Shown here piece after piece: positions 7,703 to 15,542 of a stretch of DNA of 20,925 nucleotides (position 1 is the first letter of the stretch; the number at the start of each line of letters is the position of its first letter). Location of the stretch: contig JANNNQ010000130.1 in NCBI GenBank assembly GCA_031398625.1, forward strand, positions 1-20,925. The letters run 5' to 3'. A model generated the notes under the pieces. The model saw nothing but the letters and a program-made list of their open reading frames with translations. It searched no databases and had not been told where the DNA came from. A program made the position numbers and the translations under genes. Origin of the DNA: CAIUGU01 sp031398625 (GTDB lineage Bacteria > Pseudomonadota > Gammaproteobacteria > Steroidobacterales > Steroidobacteraceae).

Positions 7703-8502
7703 TGAAGAAGATGATCCTGAAGCAAACGGGAGCACTGCTTGCGGTGTCACTCGCCCTGGTGGTCCAGGTTTCTTTGGCAGCCCAACCCCCTGCTCCCCAG
7801 CCGCCGCGAACACCGAGAGCCGCAGCACCCATGGACCTCACGGGACAATGGGTTTCGGTGATCAGCGAAGACTGGCGGTGGCGGATGGTGACGCCCCTCA
7901 AGGGCGACTTTGCGAACATTCCCGTGAACGCCGCAGCCCGTGAGGTGGGTGCCCAGTGGGATCCCGCCAAAGATGAAGCGGCAGGTGAGCAGTGCAAGGG
8001 TTACGGCGCTCCGGCCATCCTGCGTGAACCCGGACGCGTGCGGATCACGTGGCAGGACGACAGCACGCTCAAGATCGAAACGGATGCCGGCCAGCAGACT
8101 CGCATCCTGCGCTTCGGCGCGCCGCCCCCTGCGGGGACTGCGGCCTCGCGCCAGGGCTACTCGCTTGCGAAATGGGAGGATCCTCCCGGTGGCCGTGCCG
8201 CTGGTCTTGCGCTCGGTACCGCGACGCGCGGCGGCCGCCAGTCCAACTCGCTGCAGGTGGTCACGACGCACATCCAGCCGGGCTATCTGCGCAAGAACGG
8301 CATTCCTTTCGGCGACAATGCGAAACTGACCGAGTACTTCGACCGGTTCGAAGAGCCCGATGGCACTGAATGGTTTGTCGTCACGTCCGTGGTCGAAGAC
8401 CCGACGTACCTCAATGGCCCCTGGGTCACGAGCCTCAATTTCAAGAAGGAAAAGGAAACGGATCGCGCCAAGTGGCGCCCGACACCCTGCTCGGCACGCT
8501 GA
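7699..8502 (+). CDS. Exported protein of unknown function, module protein C
   Basis: A 267-residue protein whose ATG overlaps the TGA of B (ATGATGA; the ATG at 7702 is an alternative). It has a basic start (MMKKMILK) and hydrophobic core, so a Sec signal peptide with cleavage near SLAA, then a Pro-rich linker. Landmarks are MDLTGQW, VISEDWRWRM, KGDFANIPVNAAAR, a cysteine in EQCKGYGAP, DDSTLKIETDAGQQTR, RQGYSLAKW, TTHIQPGYLRKNG, TEYFDRFEE and VVTSVVEDPTYL, and a final WRPTPC. This pattern parallels A position by position, so I infer that A and C are distant members of one family. I recall similar uncharacterised proteins in Acidobacteria and Proteobacteria but no assigned function. Confidence 0.85.
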   Translation: MMKKMILKQTGALLAVSLALVVQVSLAAQPPAPQPPRTPRAAAPMDLTGQWVSVISEDWRWRMVTPLKGDFANIPVNAAAREVGAQWDPAKDEAAGEQCKGYGAPAILREPGRVRITWQDDSTLKIETDAGQQTRILRFGAPPPAGTAASRQGYSLAKWEDPPGGRAAGLALGTATRGGRQSNSLQVVTTHIQPGYLRKNGIPFGDNAKLTEYFDRFEEPDGTEWFVVTSVVEDPTYLNGPWVTSLNFKKEKETDRAKWRPTPCSAR

Positions 8503-8513
8503 TCCGCCAGACC

Positions 8514-9368
8514 ATGTCGCCGCGCGCCGTTGCCTGCCTGGTGCTGATGCTGGCAGGCGGCCTCGCCCGGGCTGAAGTCAATCTCTCCGGCGGCTGGGGT
8601 TTCCGCTTCCACGAGGACTATTCCGATCGCTGGCCCGGCCCGCGCGCCGGCGACTACATGGGGCTTCCCCTCAATGATGCCGCCCGCATGGCGGCGGACA
8701 GCTGGAACGCGTCGATCATCTCCGTGCCGGAACGGCAGTGCATCTCGCACCCCGCCGACTACGGGACGCGCAGCCCTGCCAATCTCGTCTGGTGGAATGA
8801 GGTCGACCCGGACACGCAGCGGGTCATTGCGTGGAAGTATCGTCTCTCGTGGCTGGCACCCGAGCGGACGATCTGGATGGACGGCCGCCCGCATCCGCCT
8901 GCCAATGCCCGTCACACGCGGCAGGGGTTCTCCACGGGAAAGTGGGCGGGGGACACGCTGGTCACCGACACCACCCATCTCAAGCTCGGGTACATCAAGC
9001 GCAACGGCGTGCCTCGCAGTGACAAGGCAACCTTTCGCGAACACTGGATCCGCAACGGCTCCTATCTCACGCTGGTCACGATCGTCTACGACCCGGTGTA
9101 TCTCACCGCGCCCCATATCTCGACGGTGACCTTTGTCGAAGACGTGAGCGTGGTGCGCGGCTTGCGGCCCTGCTATCCGACGATCGAGGTCGTTCGCGAG
9201 AAGGGCGTGATCCCGACCACGATGCCGTGGGCGAATCCCGACCTTGCCGAACTCGCGCACGAAACCGGCCTGCCGCTCGAGACGGTGCGGGGTGGGGCAG
9301 CCATGACGTATCCCGAGTACATCATGACCTTGTCCACCCTGCCTCGTACGCCCCCGGCTGGCAGGTAA
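8514..9368 (+). CDS. Exported protein of unknown function, module protein A'
   Basis: A 284-residue paralogue of A. The start at 8514 was chosen because it begins the signal peptide MSPRAVACLVLMLAGGLARA; the upstream frame to 8370 overlaps gene C in another frame. No good ribosome site precedes it and C stops 11 bases upstream, so translation may be coupled. It shares with A: LSGGW, FHED, GDYMGLPLNDAARMAADSW, a cysteine in RQCISHPADY, IWMDGRPHPPANARHTRQGF, TTHLKLGYIKRNG, HWIRNGSYLTLVTIVYDP, RPCYPTIEV and RGGAAMTYPEY. It lacks the Cys-rich tail of A and ends soon after the YPEY motif. Function is unknown; periplasmic location is inferred. Confidence 0.85.
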   Translation: MSPRAVACLVLMLAGGLARAEVNLSGGWGFRFHEDYSDRWPGPRAGDYMGLPLNDAARMAADSWNASIISVPERQCISHPADYGTRSPANLVWWNEVDPDTQRVIAWKYRLSWLAPERTIWMDGRPHPPANARHTRQGFSTGKWAGDTLVTDTTHLKLGYIKRNGVPRSDKATFREHWIRNGSYLTLVTIVYDPVYLTAPHISTVTFVEDVSVVRGLRPCYPTIEVVREKGVIPTTMPWANPDLAELAHETGLPLETVRGGAAMTYPEYIMTLSTLPRTPPAGR

Positions 9369-9371
9369 AAC

Positions 9372-10352
9372 ATGAGGTTTTCACCCACCAGGCTCGTCGC
9401 ACCCGGTCTGTTGCTGCCCGTGCTGGCGATTGCCGCCGCGCCCCGGGACCGCATGCAAGTGCCGAACCTCGTTCCGGCGCTCGATCCGCGTGAAGTGGCG
9501 GTCCTGCCGGTGCGTGACAACATCTACATGCTGACAACCGCAGCCGGCAACCTCACCGTGCAGGTGGGAACGGACGGCGTGCTGGTGGTGGACTCGGGCG
9601 ACGGCACGATGACGGCGAAGGTCATCGCGGCGATTCGAGGCCTTACGCCGCGACCCCTCCACTACATCGTCAACACGTCAGCGGAATCGGAGCACATCGC
9701 CGGGAACGCAGAGCTCGCGCGGGCAGGGAGTCCACCGGGTTTTCCGGAAGCCGATCCCCAGATCGCGCACATCATGGCGCACGAGAACGCTGCCAATCGC
9801 ATGCTGCGGCCGACGGGTGCGCAGCTGCAGCTCGACGAAGCCGGCAGGCCGCTCATCACCTATTTCGTCGACACCTTCAGTTTCTTCTTCAACGGCACGC
9901 CGGTCGAACTGGTGCACGTCCCCGCGGCGCGGACGGATGGCGACAGCCTCGTGGTCTTCCGTCGCACCGATGTCGTGAGCGCGGGCGATATCTTTGCCAC
10001 GGATCGCTATCCCGTGCTCAGGCCCGAGCGGGGTGGCAGCCTGAACGGCACGATTGCCGCGCTCAATCGCCTGATCGATATCACCGTGCCGGAGCTGCTG
10101 CAGGAAGGCGGCACGCTGGTGATTCCGGGGCATGGCCGCCTCAGCGATGAAGGGGATGTCGTCGAGTACCGGGACATGCTGTCGATCGTGAGGGAGCGGC
10201 TGCGTGCACTCATCGACCAGGGAAAGACGCTGGAAGAAGTACAGGCGCTCCGCCCGACGCTCGATTACGACGGCACGTATGGCGCCACCGAGGGCCGCTG
10301 GACGACGGACATGTTCATTGCCGCGGCTTACCGGGAGCTGAGCGCGCCATGA
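9372..10352 (+). CDS. Exported MBL-fold protein with heavily degenerate metal site, module protein B'
   Basis: A 326-residue paralogue of B with a short hydrophobic Sec signal (RLVAPGLLLPVLAIAAA). It starts three bases after A' stops, with GCAGG upstream. The fold motifs align with B: NIYMLTT, VLVVDSGD, YIVNTSAESEHIAGN, ARTDGDSLVVF, SAGDIF and IPGHGRLSDEGDVVEYRDM. The metal motif has decayed further than in B: HxHxDH reads SAESEH (103-108), keeping only the last His, and the third-strand His is Arg (R187). D206 and H254 remain. A canonical two-metal centre cannot form, so a structural, binding or regulatory role, or a different chemistry, is more likely than classical hydrolysis. It overlaps C' by ATGA. 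Confidence 0.88.
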   Translation: MRFSPTRLVAPGLLLPVLAIAAAPRDRMQVPNLVPALDPREVAVLPVRDNIYMLTTAAGNLTVQVGTDGVLVVDSGDGTMTAKVIAAIRGLTPRPLHYIVNTSAESEHIAGNAELARAGSPPGFPEADPQIAHIMAHENAANRMLRPTGAQLQLDEAGRPLITYFVDTFSFFFNGTPVELVHVPAARTDGDSLVVFRRTDVVSAGDIFATDRYPVLRPERGGSLNGTIAALNRLIDITVPELLQEGGTLVIPGHGRLSDEGDVVEYRDMLSIVRERLRALIDQGKTLEEVQALRPTLDYDGTYGATEGRWTTDMFIAAAYRELSAP

Positions 10353-11200
10353 AACGGATAGCGGGGCTGCTCGTTGCTCTGGTGCCCATGCTCGTGTTCG
10401 CGCAGGCCGGCCCATCGCCATACCGGCCACCGCCCGGAGTCGCCGCGGGACCAAGTCTGGTGCCGCCCGTGCCGCTGCTGCCGCCACGTCAGGATGCCAA
10501 GTTCGACATGACGGGCCAGTGGGTGCCGATCATCTCCGAAGACTACCAGTGGCGCATGATCACGCCGCCGAAGGGAGAGTTCGCGAGCCTGCCGCTGAGT
10601 GCCGCGGCGGTTGCGGTCGCGAATGCCTGGGACCTGGAAGCGGACAATACCGCCGGCCAGCAGTGCAAGGCTTTCGGGGCACCCGCATTGCTGCGCCTGC
10701 CTGCCCGGTTCCGGGTTTCATGGGACAACGACACCACCCTGAAAATGGAAAGCGACGCCGGCCAGCAGGTCCGCCTGCTCCGGTTTGGCGAGTCCACGCC
10801 GGGTGAACCGTCGCGGCAGGGACATTCGGTGGCCAGCTGGCAGAAAGTGGCACAGGGCAGGGATGTCTTTACCGCCGGGCAGGGACTCGGTCGCGTCGCT
10901 CCCGGACCGGGAGGGTCGCTGAAGGTGGTCACCACCCACCTGCAGCCGGGGTATCTCCGCAAGAACGGCGTGCCCTACGGCTCCCGGACAGTGATGACCG
11001 AGTACTTCAACCGGATCGAGGAGCCCAACGGCGACTCGTGGCTGATCGTCACGACGATCATCGAGGATCCCGAGTACCTGACGCTGCCGTTCATCACGAG
11101 CACCCACTTCCTCAAGGAACCCGAAGGCGGGCACTGGAGTCCGACTCCCTGCCGGACGGATCCGCCATTCCGCGCTCAGGCGCCGCTGCTCCAGGAGTAG
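10349..11200 (+). CDS. Exported protein of unknown function, module protein C'
   Basis: A 283-residue paralogue of C with a Sec signal (MKRIAGLLVALVPMLVFAQA) and a longer Pro-rich linker (about residues 21-48). It starts within the last codons of B' (ATGA overlap, GGGAG upstream). Shared landmarks with C: FDMTGQW, IISEDYQWRMITPPKGEF, QQCKAFGAPALLR, DNDTTLKMESDAGQQVR, RQGHSVASW, TTHLQPGYLRKNGVPYG, TEYFNRIEEPNG, IVTTIIEDPEYL and WSPTPC. The two cysteines match those of C and could form a disulfide in the periplasm. It is the last gene of the duplicated module; the hydroxylase genes begin 111 bases later. Function is unknown. Confidence 0.85.
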   Translation: MKRIAGLLVALVPMLVFAQAGPSPYRPPPGVAAGPSLVPPVPLLPPRQDAKFDMTGQWVPIISEDYQWRMITPPKGEFASLPLSAAAVAVANAWDLEADNTAGQQCKAFGAPALLRLPARFRVSWDNDTTLKMESDAGQQVRLLRFGESTPGEPSRQGHSVASWQKVAQGRDVFTAGQGLGRVAPGPGGSLKVVTTHLQPGYLRKNGVPYGSRTVMTEYFNRIEEPNGDSWLIVTTIIEDPEYLTLPFITSTHFLKEPEGGHWSPTPCRTDPPFRAQAPLLQE

Positions 11201-11311
11201 CCCGGGAGCAGGCGTCGTATCCCGCTGGTCAGAGCCGTTGTGCGGCTTCAGGCGCTGACATACGCTCGGCGCTCGCAGGCTCGGGGAATGGACGGTTTTC
11301 AGGGGGGATCT

Positions 11312-11803
11312 ATGGCCACGGTGCGATTGAACGTGAATGGGCAGGACCGCGTCGTCGAGGACATCGATGCGCAGACGCCATTGCTCTGGGTCCTGCGCGA
11401 CAGCCTGGGGCTGGTAGGCACCAAGTTCGGCTGTGGAGTGGCCCAGTGCGGTGCCTGCACCGTCCACATGAATGGCAACCCGGTGCGCTCGTGCCAGATT
11501 CCAGCTGCTGCCGCGAGCGGCGTCGCCATTACCACCATCGAAGGGCTCGCCCGGCCGGATGGCACATTGCACGCCGTGCAACAGGCCTGGATGGAATTGG
11601 ACGTTCCCCAATGCGGTTATTGCCAGGCCGGACAGATCATGTCCGCCACTGCGCTGCTCGCGCAGAATCCCAAGCCGACGGATGCCGACATCGACGCTGC
11701 CATGGCCGGCAACATCTGCCGCTGCGGCACGTATCACCGCATCCGCAGCGCCATCCACTCCGCGGCCACGAAGCTCGGCAAGGCACAGGGGGCAGCATCA
11801 TGA
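11312..11803 (+). CDS. 2Fe-2S subunit of a molybdenum hydroxylase (isoquinoline 1-oxidoreductase alpha-like)
   Basis: A 163-residue electron-transfer subunit with both [2Fe-2S] clusters: plant-ferredoxin type C41, C46, C49, C61 (CGVAQCGAC and RSC) and the second cluster C101, C104, C136, C138 (CGYC and CRC). It belongs to the xanthine dehydrogenase family small subunits, closest in layout to IorA-type enzymes that pass electrons to cytochromes rather than NAD. The start at 11312 has a very strong SD (AGGGGGG); the frame extends to 11240, but that adds no family sequence. It has no signal peptide and probably leaves the cell with its Tat-signal partner, encoded by the next gene, which overlaps it by ATGA. 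No FAD subunit is present, as expected for two-subunit members. Confidence 0.92.
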   Translation: MATVRLNVNGQDRVVEDIDAQTPLLWVLRDSLGLVGTKFGCGVAQCGACTVHMNGNPVRSCQIPAAAASGVAITTIEGLARPDGTLHAVQQAWMELDVPQCGYCQAGQIMSATALLAQNPKPTDADIDAAMAGNICRCGTYHRIRSAIHSAATKLGKAQGAAS

Positions 11804-14088
11804 ACACCGCACACGCATCCCGCCTCGCTGCCGAACTCCATCTCAATGCCTTGCTGGAGGCAGCGGAAGCCCGCACCGCCACCCCCGCGACGTTCAATCG
11901 TCGCTCGTTTCTCAAGCTCACCGGCGTGGCCGGTGGCGGCCTCGTCCTCGCGTTCTGGATGGGCGACGAAGCCGTGGCGCTCGCCGGAGAATCTCCCGTG
12001 GCCGGCGGCAAGGCCTTCGTCCCCAATGCGTTCCTGAGGCTCGCGGAGGACGGCACGATTACGCTCCTCAACAAGAATCCCGAGATCGGACAGGGCATCA
12101 AGACCGCGTTCCCCATGATCATCGCCGAGGAACTGGATGCCGACTGGGCGCATGTGCAGGTCGAGCAGTCGCCCATCAATTCCAGGGTGTACGGCAGGCA
12201 GGCCGCCGGCGGTTCCCGGTCCATTCCAACGAGCTGGGATCAGTTGCGACAGGCCGGGGCCGTGGGATGCGCAATGCTCGTGGCAGCGGCGGCGCAGGAA
12301 TGGAACGTGCCGGCGACGGAATGCGCCACCGAAAAAAGTTTCGTCCTGCACAAGGCCAGCGGCCGCAAGCTCGCCTATGGCGCGCTGGCCATGAAGGCGG
12401 CTTCGGTCCCGGTGCCTGATCCGAAGACCCTCGTCCTCAAGGAGCGGCAGCACTACACGCTCATCGGTACGTCGATTCCAGGCGTCGACAATCGGCAGAT
12501 CGTTACGGGCGGTCCGCTGTTTGGCGTCGACCAGGCGCTGCCGAACATGCTGTATGCCGTGTACGAGAAGTGCCCCGCTACCGGCGGCAAGGTCAAGGAA
12601 GCCAATCTCGACCAGATTCGCGCGTTGCCCGGTGTAAAGCAGGCCTTCATCGTCGAGGGGAATGGCCGCCCGACGGAAGTGATGCCGGGTGTCGCCATCC
12701 TCGCGACCACGACCTGGGGCGCGCTGAATGCGAAACGCCAGCTGCGCGTGACCTGGGACGAGACGGGCGCTGCCACCGACAGCTGGAATGACATTCAGGC
12801 CAGGGCCCTCGAGCTCGCGAAGTTGCCTGCCGGACCGATGCCGGTGCGCGCCGATGGCGATGTCGATCAGGCCCTTGCGAAGGGCGCCAGGCAGGTCGAG
12901 GCGTATTACTCCTATCCATTTGTTGCGCATTCACCGCTCGAACCGCAGAACTGCACCGCCTGGTTCAAGGGCGATACCGTCGAGCTGTGGGCGCCGACCC
13001 AGACTCCCGAAGCCTGCCTGGGTGTCGTCGGCAACACCCTCGGGCTGCCGCCCGAGAAAGTCACGTTGCACCAGACCCGCTGCGGTGGCGGCTTCGGCCG
13101 CCGCCTGATGAATGACTACGCGTGCGAAGCGGCACAGATCTCGAAGCAGGCGGGTGGCATCCCGGTCAAGCTGCAGTGGACGCGCGAAGACGACATGGCC
13201 CATGACTTCTACCGGCCTGCCGGCTTCCACTCGTTCAAGGGTGCCGTAGACGGGTACGGCAAGCTCTCCGCCTGGGCCAATCACTTCATCACCTTCACGG
13301 TGGATGGCAAGGCGCCCGCGAACTCGGCCAACTACCCGGCGGACGAATTCCCGGCGCAGCTGGTGCCCGACTATCGCGTCACCCAGTCGCTGTTGCCGCT
13401 GGGTACGCCGACCGGTCCCTGGCGCGCACCGCGATCCAACGGCATCGCTTTCGCGACCCAGTCGTTCCTGCACGAGCTGTCGGTGGCTGCGGGCCGCGAT
13501 CACCTGGAGTTCCTGCTGGATGTCATGGGTGAGCCGCGCTGGCTCGAACCGAAGACGGAGTTCGCCCTCAATTCCGAACGCGCTGCCGCGGTCATCAAGC
13601 TCGCCGCGGAGAAGGCGGGTTGGGGCAAACAGTTGCCGCCCGGACGGGGCATGGGGCTCGCGTTCCATTTCAGCCATGCGGGGCATTTCGCCGAAGTGGC
13701 GGAGGTCAGCGTCGATCGGGCCAAGCGCCTCACGATCCACCAGGTGACGGTTGCTGGGGACATCGGCCCGATCATCAACATGAGCGGTTCGCTCGCACAG
13801 TGCGAAGGCGCGGTGATCGATGGCCTGTCCACCATGTTCGGACTCGAGATCACCATGGAAGGCGGCCGCGTGCAACAGGGCAACTTCGACCGGTATCCCA
13901 TCCTGCGGCAGGGCATGCATATCCCGAAGATCGAATCGCATTTCATCCAGAGCGCGTTCCCGCCAACCGGCATTGGCGAGCCGTCGCTGCCCCCGGTCGC
14001 CCCCGCCATTGCGAACGCGATCTTCGCGGCGTCGGGCCAGCGCGTGCGGACGCTGCCGTTGACCAGGCTGGGGTATACGCTCGTCTAG
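11800..14088 (+). CDS. Molybdopterin-binding subunit of xanthine dehydrogenase family (isoquinoline 1-oxidoreductase beta-like), Tat-exported
   Basis: A 762-residue catalytic subunit. A twin-arginine signal (NRRSFLKLTG, R34-R35, then VAGGGLVLAFWMG) predicts folded export. The body shows molybdopterin-family blocks: NPEIGQGIKTAFPMIIAEEL, HSPLEPQN, WAPTQTPE, TRCGGGFGRR and TGIGEPSLPP, whose E727 is the expected catalytic glutamate. Enzymes of this type hydroxylate N-heterocycles or oxidise aldehydes with water as oxygen donor; the substrate cannot be told from sequence. The start at 11800 overlaps the small subunit stop (ATGA) with AGGGGGC upstream. The same frame stays open back to 11038 across gene C', but that part is out of frame with C' and is not protein. 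No molybdenum-cofactor maturation gene is in the window. Confidence 0.92.
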   Translation: MNTAHASRLAAELHLNALLEAAEARTATPATFNRRSFLKLTGVAGGGLVLAFWMGDEAVALAGESPVAGGKAFVPNAFLRLAEDGTITLLNKNPEIGQGIKTAFPMIIAEELDADWAHVQVEQSPINSRVYGRQAAGGSRSIPTSWDQLRQAGAVGCAMLVAAAAQEWNVPATECATEKSFVLHKASGRKLAYGALAMKAASVPVPDPKTLVLKERQHYTLIGTSIPGVDNRQIVTGGPLFGVDQALPNMLYAVYEKCPATGGKVKEANLDQIRALPGVKQAFIVEGNGRPTEVMPGVAILATTTWGALNAKRQLRVTWDETGAATDSWNDIQARALELAKLPAGPMPVRADGDVDQALAKGARQVEAYYSYPFVAHSPLEPQNCTAWFKGDTVELWAPTQTPEACLGVVGNTLGLPPEKVTLHQTRCGGGFGRRLMNDYACEAAQISKQAGGIPVKLQWTREDDMAHDFYRPAGFHSFKGAVDGYGKLSAWANHFITFTVDGKAPANSANYPADEFPAQLVPDYRVTQSLLPLGTPTGPWRAPRSNGIAFATQSFLHELSVAAGRDHLEFLLDVMGEPRWLEPKTEFALNSERAAAVIKLAAEKAGWGKQLPPGRGMGLAFHFSHAGHFAEVAEVSVDRAKRLTIHQVTVAGDIGPIINMSGSLAQCEGAVIDGLSTMFGLEITMEGGRVQQGNFDRYPILRQGMHIPKIESHFIQSAFPPTGIGEPSLPPVAPAIANAIFAASGQRVRTLPLTRLGYTLV

Positions 14089-14115
14089 GCAGCTTTTCGA
14101 TGCCATGATGCCGGC

Positions 14116-14673
14116 ATGAACCGACGCGATCTGCTGTTGCTCGCCGGCGTGGGCGCTGCTCCGTGGCTGAACCCGGGTGCCGCAGCGGCCGTTCCCAAGC
14201 GGTTGCCTCCTTATGTCCTGACCAATCCCACGATGGTCGGCCACATGCTGCGCATCGCGAATGTGCGGCCCGGCGATGTGGTTTATGACCTGGGCAGCGG
14301 CGATGGGCGCCTCGTCATCGAAGCAGCCAAACGGTTCGGGACGCGGGGCGTCGGCGTCGATATCAATCCGCAGGCTGTCGCCATCGCGCGCGAGAATGCG
14401 GTTGCTGCCGGCGTCGAAAAGCTGGTCACGTTCCACCATGGCGATCTGTTCGACACCAGCGTCTCGGACGCAACGGTGGTGATGCTCTATCTCTTTGCCG
14501 AGATGATGCTGCGGTTGCGGCCGAAGCTGCTCAAGGAACTGCCGGATGGCGCGCGGATCGTGTCGCACGATTTCGACTTTGGCAAAGCCTGGCCGCCTGA
14601 CAACAGCTACGACTTCGGGACCGACGCGATCTACCTGTGGAACGTGCCCCCGCGGGCGCAACGGCCAGCGTAA
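14116..14673 (+). CDS. Class I SAM-dependent methyltransferase with N-terminal Tat-like signal
   Basis: A 185-residue methyltransferase. Motif I is clear (VVYDLGSGDGRLV, residues 55-67) and is followed by VGVDINPQAV (D82, ribose-binding acidic residue) and HHGDLFD. The pattern PTMVGHMLRIANVRPGD...DLGSGDGR resembles the small FAM173/ATPSCKMT-like lysine methyltransferases, so a protein substrate is possible (inference). The N-terminus is odd: MNRRDLLLLAGVGAAPWLNPGAAAA looks like a Tat or Sec signal peptide. Export would place a SAM-dependent enzyme away from its cofactor, so the segment may instead be a membrane anchor. It starts 27 bases after the hydroxylase without a clear ribosome site, probably as the last gene of that operon. 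Confidence 0.85.
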   Translation: MNRRDLLLLAGVGAAPWLNPGAAAAVPKRLPPYVLTNPTMVGHMLRIANVRPGDVVYDLGSGDGRLVIEAAKRFGTRGVGVDINPQAVAIARENAVAAGVEKLVTFHHGDLFDTSVSDATVVMLYLFAEMMLRLRPKLLKELPDGARIVSHDFDFGKAWPPDNSYDFGTDAIYLWNVPPRAQRPA

Positions 14674-14684
14674 CGGGTACCCTG

Positions 14685-15542
14685 ATGGACGCCGCACTCG
14701 CTGACCTGCTTGACGTCCTCCGTCTCGAACAGCTCGAGGACAACCTCTATCGCGGCATGAGCCGTGATATCGGCAATCCCATCGTCTTTGGCGGCCAGGT
14801 GCTCGGCCAGGCCCTGATGGCGGCAACCGGCACGATCGAAGGGCGCGTCGTCCATTCGCTGCACGCCTACTTTCTGCGCGGTGGCGATTTCAACCTGCCG
14901 ATCGTGTACGAAGTCGATCGCAGCCGGGATGGGACGAGCTTCTCGAGCCGCCGCGTTGTCGCGATCCAGAAGGGCCAGCAGATCTTCCACATGTCGGCTT
15001 CGTTCCAGGCACCGGAGGATGGCCTCGAACACCAGCTTGCCATGCCGGATGTCCCGCCCCCGGAGTCGCTGCCGAAGCGCTCGGACTGGATCAACAGTCC
15101 GTTGCTGACCGATCGCCAGCGCTGCTTCTTCGATCGTGTGCGGCCCTTCGACATCCGTCCCGTCGACTTGGAGCGCCTGCTTAACGGCCAGCCCAAGGAC
15201 CCGAACCTGCATGTGTGGTTCCGCGCCGCCGATACGCTTCCCGATGGCGAAGCCCTGCATCGCGGACTGCTTGCCTATGTGTCCGACTATTACCTGCTGA
15301 TGACCGCCACGCTGCCGCACGGTACTCCCTTTCCCAGCAGCAACATCCGCTTCGCCAGCATCGACCACGCCATGTGGTTCCATCGTCCCGTCCGCGTCGA
15401 CGACTGGCTGCTCTATTCCATCGACAGCCCCAGCGCCTCGGGAGCCAGGGGCTTGTCGAGAGGCAGCATCTTCGGTCGCGACGGCAAGCTGATTGCGTCG
15501 ACGGCGCAGGAAGGGCTCATGAGAGTGATGACGGAGAAGTGA
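14685..15542 (+). CDS. tesB: Acyl-CoA thioesterase II
   Basis: A 285-residue double-hotdog thioesterase, the usual length of TesB, which hydrolyses medium- and long-chain acyl-CoA in the cytoplasm. Visible family blocks: IVFGGQVLGQALMAA, HSLHAYFLRGGD, SFSSRRVVAIQKGQQIF, LAYVSDYYLL (D201), SIDHAMWFHRP (S225, where E. coli has Thr) and GLSRGSIFGRDGKLIAS followed by TAQEG (Q275). These correspond to the Asp-Thr/Ser-Gln active site. The start at 14685 is 11 bases after the methyltransferase stop; an upstream in-frame ATG at 14637 overlaps that gene and adds no family sequence. A cluster of hairpins follows its stop and may end the transcript. Confidence 0.94.
   Translation: MDAALADLLDVLRLEQLEDNLYRGMSRDIGNPIVFGGQVLGQALMAATGTIEGRVVHSLHAYFLRGGDFNLPIVYEVDRSRDGTSFSSRRVVAIQKGQQIFHMSASFQAPEDGLEHQLAMPDVPPPESLPKRSDWINSPLLTDRQRCFFDRVRPFDIRPVDLERLLNGQPKDPNLHVWFRAADTLPDGEALHRGLLAYVSDYYLLMTATLPHGTPFPSSNIRFASIDHAMWFHRPVRVDDWLLYSIDSPSASGARGLSRGSIFGRDGKLIASTAQEGLMRVMTEK

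Larger units (their letters stand above)
5755..11200 (+). repeat. Tandem duplication of a three-gene exported module (A-B-C, A'-B'-C')
   Basis: The six genes at 5755-6681, 6698-7702, 7699-8502 and 8514-9368, 9372-10352, 10349-11200 form two consecutive copies of one order: short exported protein A, exported MBL-fold protein B, short exported protein C. B overlaps C by 4 bases in both copies (ATGA). Protein motifs match pairwise (A with A', B with B', C with C'), while the DNA has diverged, so the duplication is old or was acquired as such. The copies are joined by only 11 bases, so one transcript probably covers all six and may continue to the hydroxylase genes at 11312. Confidence 0.8.

Noticed and set aside
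11038..11799. Long in-frame extension upstream of the molybdopterin subunit, crossing gene C' and the 2Fe-2S gene
   Set aside because: It is in another frame than the convincing C' and 2Fe-2S proteins; the Tat-signal start at 11800 with an ATGA overlap explains the gene.
12931..14826. 631-codon minus-strand open frame
   Set aside because: It runs antisense to the hydroxylase, methyltransferase and TesB genes, all with clear family motifs; composition is Arg/His-rich as expected for a shadow.
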